Shown in pieces: positions 48,401-60,400 of a stretch of 64,000 nucleotides of DNA (its first letter is position 1; every line of letters begins with the position of its first letter). The DNA is from Echinometra lucunter (lineage: Eukaryota; Echinodermata; Echinoidea; Camarodonta; Echinometridae). Location: NCBI GenBank assembly GCA_029962745.1, contig CM057169.1, positions 22,056,437 to 22,120,436 on the forward strand. Reading direction: 5' to 3'. The notes below the pieces were generated by a model. The model made no database searches and was not told where the DNA came from. It saw nothing but the letters and a program-made list of their open reading frames with translations. The position numbers and the translations under genes were made by a program.

Positions 48401-51400
48401 CGGTCCAGACGGGTGAACCTGGAGCCCGTGGAGATCCTGGACCAAGCGGATTGGCAGGTCAGTTACACTTAGCAGTCATATCCCATTCATGAAAGGAAAT
48501 CATAAAGAGCTCTTAGGGAATCAGCTTTTCCTTTTCACAGGGGTATCACTTTGATTTTCTTTCATTTGCTCTACTCTTAGAATGAAAAGCCATGTATCTT
48601 GAAACAACTATGTCCACTATGAAATTGTTTCATGTGTACACAGTAGAAACAAAATTTGATTAAATGAATGATGCATGTATTCCTTTTTGTTTTATTGTCG
48701 TTGGTGTTGCAGGAAGATTTGGAGATAAAGGTATTCAAGGACCTCCAGGTTTCATCGGTCGTATTGGAGAACCTGGTCTTGATGGCCCACCTGGACCTGA
48801 GGGAGATCCGGGGCTGCCAGGTAAGTTGGTTCTACCACAATTGCTCTGATGAAACTCCTTCACAATAGGTTACCCACCATAATGGAAAAAAAAACCCTGG
48901 AAAGTCAAGGGAAAATATATTCTTCTGGAAAGTAATGGGAAGTCATGGGAAATTTTTTTTTTTAATCTCCCCAAGTCATGAAAAGTCATGGGAATCATAT
49001 GTGGGTGTGGGTCGTGTGTGGCTCTGGTTGTTCGGTGAGGTGGAAGTCATCACAAACATGCTATGATATCAATGTGTGGTACTTGTAGCCATGTCAAAGT
49101 GGTGCTTATCTGGTCATGAAAAAAGGCTAAAATTGGTCATGGAAAATCTTGGAAAATCATGGAATTTTGTTCTCAACTTTCTATGGGAATCCCTTTCATA
49201 TTCATTTGCTATCTCAACTAATCATGGAGACATTTGAAAATAACGTGATATGCACTATACAAGAACGGAATATTATTATTAATTAAGAAATAACTTAAAC
49301 ACATGGCATTACCACGCTTCCTTTGGGATCAGTGTCTTACACAAAGCAAATATATATAATGTCCTCCATGGACCAAAAACTATAACTAGCCTTTAGACTT
49401 AGCTTAACTTGAAAATCCAGTTCCGATTCTGACCCGTAAACTGCATCTTTAACCCATTCGTGACAGAGGTCCACATTTTGTGGTTTGGCCTAATATCTTT
49501 TGATGCAAAGCCCTAAAAATCATACCAAATACATGAGCAGAAAGAGCAAAAAATTCTACACAAACTGTGCCCATTTTAGTTGCGTCAATAATTGTTGTTT
49601 GATGCTGAACATTTTTCAAAGAAAAATAAGCATTAAAATCCTTAAATTGGCAATGTGATAGAAAGTTTAAAATCACTGTTTTCCCCTGCAAATTGGCAAC
49701 TTTTTGACTTCTCATCATAATTTCTGTCAATTCATATTCATTTCAGATACATGACGTTTTATAAGAAAAATGTAGCAATAAAATAAAAATGTTGGTGTTG
49801 CCAATTTGAAAAATAAAAGCTGATCAAATTAGGCTTTAAATAATTCCTGTCATGAATGGGTTAATGGAATAAAGCCTGGAGGACATTTCAGATTGCTAGT
49901 AGGTTATGTTCAAATTTATCCCAGATCTTACATGAACAGACCATGAGCCTGTCGTCTCTACAGAACTTTGTAATAGATCAGAGCTCAACTTGAGTGTGAT
50001 GTCAGTTACAAGTCTGTACGTATAAGATAAAAGAATACAAGTTTGTGATCAACTGAAAGACTTTCGATTGATTTAATGAGGATAGTGATTTTTATGTGAT
50101 GGGGCCCAGTAGTTCCAAACTAACCCAATCCAATTGAATCCCCATTGGAGATCCCCATTGAATACCAATTGGCAATTGGGAGTACGGTTGAAAGTCAAAA
50201 TGCGTTTAATTTTTTGAACTGCCTTAATTGCAACTTTTTATGCAAGAGGGCCCTGTAGGGAAAGCAGGACGTTCTATTTAAGCACAAGGCATTGTACCAT
50301 CCCTCACTGATTAAATCGTTGTCATAAATGATTGCCAAGCATTATTTCTTATTTTTGTTCCTTCTATTAGGTCTTATAGGATTCCGTGGACTAGTTGGTC
50401 CAGATGGACCCAAAGGAGAGCCAGGTCCTACTGGGGATCTAGGTAGGCTGTTACATACTGTCAAATATGTCCTAGTGGCCACTTCTCTATAAAGATCACA
50501 TGCCTATAGTGGCAGTTTACATCATCTCCTTTGAAGGAGAAATAGTTATAGAATCTGCCTTTAGCAGTGCCCTGTTTACAGTGGCCACTTTTTCTGTTTC
50601 CCTTGGGTGGTTTGTATAGACAGTTTTGACCATATATGCTTTTAAAGCAATCAAATTGCATTATTTGCAGTTACATGGTATCATTTTCAAGATTGTTTTG
50701 ACCTTGTTTAAATGGCATCACAGACAAAATATTTCATATGATATTAAAATGAAACAATGTGTAAATAATTCAAATGCCTTTAATTTCAAGTATAGATAAA
50801 GTTAGATATTCATACCTGAAATTGTTGCAATTTTTGAAGGGTTCATATTTGCTAGGTTTCAGGTTGCACAAATTTGTTATTCTGCAATATTAACATACCC
50901 ATATGCTTTCTGAAGTTAAGGTCAAGACTATGGAAGGTTGATTTTCTGCTGTTGTTTTCCAGGCTTCCCTGGATTAAAGGGTTTTCCAGGATACAATGGC
51001 ATTCGCGGTCAGAAAGGTGACCCAGGAAGAGGTGGCATCCCAGGATTTCCGGGTGACCCAGGTGATGCCGGAGATCAAGGACCGCCAGGTAAGGTTCTTG
51101 GACTTATTAAGGAAAACTAGTCCTATCCTATCCTTTCAATTCACCTTTCTCCTGAAGGCCTGTTCACATATGCAGTGATAGACCACTTTGAAAAAAAAAG
51201 CTGAAGAATTTAAGTGTACTGCGCTTCACATTTTCTTAATATATTGTAACATGCACAGGTAAGGAATATGTATAGGTCCTTTGTTCTGTTTCCCAAATTG
51301 ACTTTCACTAAGTAAACTAAAACTACCACACTTTTTAAAAAATTGTGGTTTATTGCGCTATGTCTGAATGAGTCTTTAATGTGTCAGTGTTACTTACCTA

Positions 51401-54400
51401 TGGGAAATCTGGATCCATGTTTAATTGTGTGTACAGGGGCCCGTTGCATAAAACTTGCGTTTGATTGCAACTCCTAAAAATGAAATGCAAGTCCTTAATG
51501 TGCACTTTTGATTAGCTGAAAATAAAGTTGTGTTTGATTTTACCGAGTTGCATTCAAACGGTCCCTAGAACCAGCATTTTTCCAGTATAGGGGTTCGGTC
51601 ACTTGACTCTCAATCAAATTGTACAATGTTTCAGTTTCTGCCTATTGCATAGACCTGAGAAAGGCTCGGATTTCACCTAAGGTTGTCTTTCTCCGCCCAG
51701 GTTTTAAATGTGTAACTAGCTTGAAGAATGTATTCCTGGAAATGCAAAGCATACTAGTAGCAACTGCCAGCGCTAAGGCTAGGGTAATGATATCAACCCC
51801 TTCAGAAGTACATGTACAAGAATACTATGCCAAAATGTGACATCTCCAAAAATGTTATTGTTGTTGTTGTTGCTGTTGTTGTTTTTGTTGATTGTGTTAT
51901 TAATATTACCAGATTCTCCAGGGGGGTAAGGCTACCACAGTAGTAAGGGAACCAACCACAGTTTGCCTTTTGCATGCTTTTCTATGACAGCCTCAAGCTG
52001 TTCTGTATTACTTTAAATCAGGTTATGTTGCCTGTGGTTATAATCTGAATTTATGTCTGATTGTTTGTTCAAGGACCTCAAGGGCAGAAAGGTTACCCTG
52101 GTCTAAAGGGAAACCAAGGATTATCACCCCCAGAGGGAAGTAGAGGAGAACCAGGAACACCGGGTAGACAAGGAGAGCCGGGTGACAGAGGTGTGTCCAC
52201 CTAGCTGTTCTGTAGGGCAATAGAATTTTCAAAGTCAGAAAGAGGCAACTTTTTGTTTCTGTATTGCTTTTATCCCCTTTTTCTCCCTTTTTTTTTTAGT
52301 TGTTGTCTCCCTCTTGTTCCCTCATTATACAAGAAGGTAAACTGCTCTTTATAATAATAATAATAATAATAATACATAGGATTTCTATAGCGTCTTTTCC
52401 ATTTTGATTAAATGCTCAAGGTGCTTTAAAAAAAAAATACAGATAAACAAAGAATGCGTAACAACATAACACAGAAAAGAAAAAGAAAATGTCTGTCTTC
52501 AAACCTAGTACCTGCTTAGTTTGAACAAATTTCTTCTCCATTCTCTCCTTCTCTCTTTCTCCACTCTCCTATCCATTTTCTTCTCTCGCTCTCCCCTTTA
52601 ATCTCATGTTTTCTCTTTTCTTTTTTTTTTCTCTCCAAATCTTTTTATTTCGCTCAGCATATAAACCTTTCTCTCCTGCTTCCCCTTTTTCTATTCTTCC
52701 CCTCCACATCCTCTTCTTGCTCCCTCTCCTCCACACACCTTCCTTCTTCTCTCTTCTTTTCTTCTCTCTGTCTCTCCCTCTCTTTTCTTTGTCTATCTCT
52801 CTTCCTCTTCCTTTCAGCATGTCTGTGACTCTTACGTTAAGAAACCTGTTGAACACTAAGGCCAAGATAACTGAATACTAAAACCAAATCGTGCTCAATG
52901 GGTTAAATAGGTTAAATAGGGTAAAAACTGTGTCATGTTTGTCTACAGGTGGTATACAGCAGACTTTTACCTCTTTATATCTGGTTGAATATTTATAAAT
53001 CATCTGTAATCTCTTCCATCTTCCAGGAACACCAGGAAGGTTTGGTTTCCAGGGTCCCAGAGGTCTTCAGGGAGTGAAAGGAGAGCTTGGTGAGCGAGGA
53101 CTGCCTGGTCGCGTACCCCCTGTTGGCCCCCCAGCCCGTAAAGGAATGCCAGGAGTTCCAGGAATACCAGGTTTTCCAGGTAATGACCTTTTTTATGCCT
53201 CCGCCCACCGTAGGTGGGTGCCGGAGGCATTATGTCTTCGCATCATCCGTCCGTCCGTCCGTCCCATTTTCCTTCTCGCGATAACTTAAGAACTGTTTGA
53301 CAGATCAACTTCAAACTTTTCTCATGTATGCATATGGGAGGGACAATGATCTGATGAGATTTTGGGGTCTCAAGGTCAAAGGTCAAAGGTCATAGAGGTC
53401 ATTATGTACGTAGAAATGGTTCGTTCTCGCGATAACTCATTAACCATTTGACAGATCAACTTCAAACTTGGCTCATGTATGCATATGGCAATGGCGAAGG
53501 CATAAATTTCGACCGTGCGCGGTCGAGGATTCATCCGGTTTTTTTATATTTCGTGAAGTTGCCAGTGATGCCAGTTTTTAGGTTTGGCCAGAATTCAGGC
53601 CCTGTCACCTTTCAAGTTCTTTGAGGCTTGGCTTCATAGTGTTCAGAATGTATGAGACTTCAACATGTTATGATTTTTTTCCCGATTTTCAGCAAAGTAA
53701 CTGCCATGGTATCCTGCAATAGCAAAATTAAAGCTACTTTAATGTAGGTATATTTTCAGATAATTGTTGAAAGTTGGTCATGCCAGCATTTATTTTAAGA
53801 AATATTTGAAATAGATCAATTCAGTTGGTTTTGTGCACCTTGTTCATGATATCAGGTTACTATTTGCATACACACATGCACTTATAAGGCATGTACCCGC
53901 ACATGCACCTACAAAAAGAAACTTGCCCAGCAGTATAATGTATCAGTCAGAGGCCTAGAATCTTAATATGCAGTATATAATTTTGCATGTAACGGTATCT
54001 TCGTATTTACCTTCTATGATAAAACAATTCATTGAAAAGTTTTCGAAGGCTGAAAATTTGAAAGTTTTTCTGTAATCTCTTGACAGGTTTGAATGGGTTT
54101 ATTAGCTCGTTCATGACATGTGGATAATATTTGAATGCATACGTAACAGTTAAAGCATTTGAAAGGCATGTACCAAGACACACACACACATACACACAAA
54201 TAAAGTAACTTGTTCAGCAGTATAGCAATCAGGGGCTTAGAGTCTTGATATGCTGTATGTGATTTTGCATGTATCTTCCTATTTACCTTCTATAATGAAA
54301 TAAATCTGGTGAGTTTTTGTGATGTTTTTTTTTTCTGAGTTTTTTTTTTAAAGGCATGTACCAAGACACACACACACACACACACATACACACAAATAAA

Positions 54401-57400
54401 GAAACTTGTCCAGCAGTATAGCAATCACGGGCTTAGAATCTTGATATGCTGTATATGATTTTGCATGTATCTTCCTACATGTATTTACCTTCTATAATGA
54501 AATAAATCTGGTGAGTTTTTGTGGTGTTTTTTTTTTCTGAGTTTTTTAACCCGTAGAGGTACAGTGTCACCTTTAGGAGATGCTTTTGCAGTATCTGTTG
54601 GTCCAGAATGTTGGACATATCATACATGAGCAGAAAGGGAAAAATGCACTGAGAAATTTAAGCCCATTCCCATTGCTGTATGGTGTGGCATTCTCAAATT
54701 AGAGCAGTTTAATACTGTTTTCACACTGCCGAAACGGAATATCCATGCCGTTATATTTCATGACGCTTCACTTTCAAAACGCTTCCAAAACGCTTCTGGT
54801 TTCTGTTCACACTGAACCAATGAAGTCCGTTTTGAGCGAAAGCGTAATATTACGGTGTGAGAGAGTGCGGAAATACGTCATTACCCACCATGCATTTTGC
54901 TATCTCTAGCTGTGTAATTTTTTTGTTTTATTTGATATATGTAACAAAACAAATCAGTTATTCAGAATAAAATGTATAATTATTACTTAACTTATTGCAA
55001 TTTGTTTAAATTTATTGAATAATTATTTTTTTTATTTGTATGTATAGTTTAATTTTTAAACTCATGTACGAATGCTAACGCGTTTGTTTCTTCATACATG
55101 ATTCGCGTCCATGCAGCTAGAGCTAGTGGCGTCGAACGTACGCTGCACTGCCATGCCGATCCATGCAGCTCGCTAGCGCTGCGATCGAAGATACCCGCGC
55201 TTTCACTCGTTTCCCGCATTTTCCAGGTTTTTGGTGGGAACCTAGTTGACCTTTGACATTTCATTCTGCTTTATTTCCTTTTTTCTGTACATACCAAAAA
55301 ATAAAGCGTCATATTTGGAATATTCCGTTTTCAAAACACCTCAAAACCTAGTGATAGACCTCACACGTAGATTGCGGAATATTTGATTCCGTTTTAAAAT
55401 ATGACGCTATGCCGAGTGTTCATACCAAAGCGTTTTTTTCAAAAAACGCTTTTATTCCGTTATATTTGTTTGGTGTGAAAGTGGTATAAGTGTAACTAAT
55501 CATTAAACTCTTTAAATTGGCAATGCAGTGATTTATTTATAATCACTATTTCTGTGTTCAAATTGGCAATTTCTTATTCAATTTTACAATTATATTTAAT
55601 TTTGGTTTATGTTATATCCATTTTTTTTTTCAAGCTATGTAAGCATGGAAAAAATAATTTTTATTGGCAATTTGAGGATTGAAGATGATTAATTTACACC
55701 TTAAGAAAGCTCTGTACTTCTATGGGTTAAGGCTGAATATTTGAATGCTTTGTGTAATCTCTTGACAGGTTTTAAAGGATTCATTGGAGATTATGGAGAA
55801 ATGGGAGATGAAGGTCAAAAGGGAGAAAAAGGAAGGCCAGGAAACTATGGACTCAAAGGTGCCCCAGGAACTTCAGGTTAGTTTTATAATTCCTCTCAAC
55901 CTATTCATGACAGAGGTTCACATTTTGTGGTTCGGCCTAATATCTTTTGATGCAAAGCCCTAAAAATCATACCAAATACATGAGCAGAAAGAGCGAAAAA
56001 TTCTACACAAACTGTGCCCATTTTGGTTGCGGCAATATTCGTTGTTTGATGCTGAATTTTTTTTAAAGGAAAAGAAGCATTCAAATCCTTAAATTGGCAA
56101 TGTGATAGAAAGTTTAAAATCACTGTTTTCCCCTGCAAATTGGCAACTTTTTGACTTCTCATCATAATTTCTGTCAATTTATATTCATTTCAGATACATG
56201 ACATTTTATAAGAAAAATGTAGCAATAAAATAAAAATATTGGTGTTGCCAATTTGAAGAATAAAAGCTGACCAAATTAGGCTTTAAATAATTCCTATTAC
56301 GAATGGGTTAATTTGTACTGCCTCAAGGGGACTAGTCACTCATATTATTTCACTCTGAAAGGGAAAGTCCACCCCAGAGGTTTCATTGTTTCAATAAAAG
56401 GAGTTAAATTTAAACAGCATTTTAAAAAAGAAATGAGCAAAATCGGTCAAAGAATAAGAAAATTACACTCATGTACATTTTCTATGTAAGTTACTCTTGG
56501 CTCTGCAAATTGGCAACACCGATGACATCAATAGCGAGCAGCTCTCCATTTACTTTGTACATGAAATTTCACATTTTATCAATTTTCTTGGAAGTTACAC
56601 ATTTTCTCACCCCATAGTCAAAGTATGTTACATAAAAAGCAATTCTTCTGAACAACCCTTTTGTTTTGTTAATTGTCAAGAGGGAGACAGAGTACTGTGA
56701 TTCAGTTCAATTCAGTGCACTTCACTATAGTTCATTTCAATTCAGTTTGATTTAGGTTTAATTCAATGCAGTTCCATTCAATGTCATTCTATTTCACTGA
56801 ACTTGACAGGTCAGTCTGGGTTTAATGGTCAGAAGGGAGACAGAGGAGATCCAGGTCCTAGAGTGAAAGGACAGAAGGGAGAGCAAGGAGACGAAGGATT
56901 CCCTGGGTTCTCGGGTAGAATGGGACTACCAGGTATCGATGGACCTCAAGGGCCTCCAGGTGAGTAAAAAAAAACTCAGACTAGAACTTGTGTGACTGGA
57001 TAAATTTGAAAATTGGTTGGGCTGTGCTAGCTCTGGCACAACTTGTAGAAAATGTGACTGTTCATCATGTTTTACTTTCTTCTCACTGTTCAGACATGAA
57101 CAGTGAGAAGATGTTTTGATGTTTTTATATTGCCATTCTATGATTATTGCTCTGACATAAGCAGCATTAGCTCTGGTCCTTATTTCATCAGGGATATGGA
57201 GTTAGAGTTGGGATTAGGGTTGCAAATCCTTGATGACTTTTAAAAAATCGTTTGACTGTTTTCTTTGTGCAGGACCCAAAGGAAGGCCTGGACCATTTGG
57301 AGATTTTGGTACTTCTGGTTTACCAGGGCGGAACGGAGAGCCAGGAATGCCAGGCTTCCAAGGAGATAGAGGACAACCTGGATATCCAGGTAGGAATGTT

Positions 57401-60400
57401 TACAGCACCTGTGTCTGCTTTAACCCGTTGAATACTTATATAATATTGACTGGCCTTGAGGGAGAATTCTCGCCAGTACATAACACCCATGGTTCCAGTA
57501 TCATGCATAAAGGGTTTCAGACAAGAAAGAACCATGTGTGAAATTGCTGCACCATGCGTGGCAACAAGGGTAAAAAAAATAATGGAGTATATATTCCTAA
57601 CAATAAAGATAAATGTCACAGATTGTTTTGCTTTTTGGCAATGTATTTTTACTTTTATGCCATTAGTAGACAACTCCTGCTTTACCAAGAAGTATTTTTC
57701 ATCCTTTTCCTATATAGCATATACTGGCGCCACACCTAACTTTAGGTGTTTTCCGTAAAACTTCCGAAACTTCTACGTTTCGCGCAGAGTGGGAACCGTG
57801 TGTGGATTTTTTTTTTAGTGAGAACCCTGAGGGAGATACCACATATATTTCCCAAACTAGTCTCATATTGTCCCGAGTCGAAGACTAGGGCAATATGGGT
57901 CTAGTGAGGGAAATTTATGTGGTATCTCCCGAAAGTTGAGCCACTCAATATTATTATTGTTACCTGTTCACCCCTATTAGGTGCATTTAATTTAAAGTTT
58001 AAACTTTAAAGTTAAAAAAAAAATCAAAAACACGTAGAGAGTCTAACACTAACACTCAACAGCGATTTTCAGTTTGCTCTCGTGTACCAATTGGCACACT
58101 AAAATTGTTGATAACTTCAGTTTGTATGAGCTTGCACAAACAGAGGTTTTCCCCATAGAAAAGCACAGGAATCGCCCACATGCCAGCGAACTATCTTCCG
58201 CGTGTTGAACGTAACTGAAGTAAGCGACATTATTTTGCCTATACGTGTTTTATATGTGCGGCGTGCTAGGATCGCAAGCAAAGATTTTATTGCAGTCTTC
58301 ATCTCAAGTGCCCGGATGTAAGATCGTGGAATACAAAGGTATATTTTCACTTGTCTCTCCACACAAGGTCTATACGCGCAAAGAGACCAAGCAAAATACA
58401 AATAATATACCTATCCATTCTCAATGTTCATGAAAACTAGGGCAATACAGTTTTGTAAATGACCCAGCTCAGATGTCTGATACGGGTAATAATAAGCCTG
58501 AGATAACCCAGCTGGAGTCTATGGAAGATGTGTGTGTTATACTGAAATTAGATCATGCTCACTGGGTTAGTAAGGCCCTTATACAACTGGGTTCCCATGC
58601 AGGGTTGTGGAATAACATGGAAAATACTGGAAAAACACGGTCCCTTCGGAAAGTCATGGAAGGACATGGGAATTTTTTTTTTACAAAAATCTCCCAATGT
58701 CATGGAAAGTCATTAAAAAAGTGATTGTGGATGTTGGCCAGTTGTGGCCATGATTGTAAATTGGATGCCACAACCTATACCTAAGTGTAACTATATATGG
58801 TCATGGCACAGAGTGAAAATGGGTCATAGAGAGTCATAGAAATTCATGGAATCACTGCCTTGTTTCTCTCTCTGACAGGACGTCCTGGATCACCTGGCCC
58901 TAAGGGAATGGAAGGAAACATTGGTCTTCTACCAAACCGAGGACACTTCATCACCCGTCACAGCCAGACCAGGAACGTACCCACGTGTCCCCCAGGCACT
59001 GTGGAACTCTGGCGTGGCTACAGTATTCTCTTCTCCATGGGTAATGGCCAGGCTCACCATCAAGATCTAGGTGAGTGTCTGGTGGCCCAATGTCCTGTAA
59101 CTTCTGGGACAAGTTTTACAAAGAGTCGCGATCGATTCAAATCAATCTCAACTTTGAGATTAATCTCAACTGTGTACTTAAGAGATGGGAGTTGAGATCA
59201 ATCTCACAGTTGCAAATGATCCGAATTGATCGCAGCTCTTTGTAAGACAGAGCCCTGTTCTTCATTCTTGACCTTCATGTAGGAAACTTTGTCTAAAGAA
59301 AGGATTATTTCTTGAATGTTATGACCACTGCATAACATAGTAAGGTTAGAACCATTATTATGAAAATATAGGCTTTGTTTATCTCTTTATGAATGGGGGC
59401 TTCATTTTATGATAAATAGATATTCTATTCCAAGGTCACCAAGCAAAATTCAGTCAAAATTACAGGCTTGTCAAAAAGTTACGTTTGTAGGGGGGATATT
59501 CATAGGAATGATGTGGTAGGGGTTTGTTTTATTGATCTCATAGCAACATACATCTACTGCTTGTGATCTTAAGTCGCCCCCCCCCCCCCTCCCCAATATA
59601 TCTTGCAGCAATATGGTACTTTTCGGGGCTACATCTGTGCTTTTTTCCCTATCATTCTTGTGAATCAAGATTTTGATATAGTATGGTTAATATTGTTGTT
59701 CATAAGGTGACGCTGGCTCCTGCTTGCAACGCTTCAGTACCATGCCTTTCCTCTTCTGCAACTTCAACAACGTCTGCAACTACGCCAACCGCAACGATCG
59801 CTCATTCTGGCTGACGACCAACGAACCCCTTCCCATGATGCCGGTCATGAACCAAGCCATCGACCCGTACATCAGTCGTTGCTCGGTGTGTGAGGCTCCC
59901 ACTCAGGCCATTGCAGTACACAGCCAGTCGCAGGAGATCCCGCAGTGTCCTGGAGGATGGAGAAGTCTATGGACAGGGTACAGTTTCTCCATGGTAAGTC
60001 ACCGAGTTCTATCGCGCATCCCTTGTAGAAAAGTACCATGGCTACCATGGTGCTTTGACGAAATTACCATCAAATCATGGTAATTTGATGGTACTTTAAT
60101 GATACTTTCATGGTTCTAATGCTCATTTTGTCAAAGTACAGTGGTACCTATGGTACTTTTTTAGCAGGGATGGCCTAGCAGAAATTGCCTGTGGGCTCCT
60201 ATCACATATTCCGTGGCATACTCCGTGTGTGCTGTAATTCTTTTTGTGCAGATTTGTTGCTGACCTATTACTGATATTTGAAGGTTTTTATAGATGAGGT
60301 GAGTGAGTTAGGGTGCCAGATTTACCAGAGTCTGCCCTGTCTCTTGTTTTCTTGCTGGATGGAACTTCAGGCATTGGATCAGCTTTATGACATGACATGG

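Noticed and set aside
52569..52881. Lys/Glu/Arg-rich or Leu/Ser/Phe-rich frames on both strands
   Set aside because: Product of the pyrimidine-rich tract.
54087..54125. Alternative exon 33
   Set aside because: It loses Gly periodicity after seven residues, meets a stop, and no donor is in range.
58245..58433. Small gene in intron 35
   Set aside because: Short frame without recognisable domain; the surrounding sequence shares words with repeats such as GACTAGGGCAATA.
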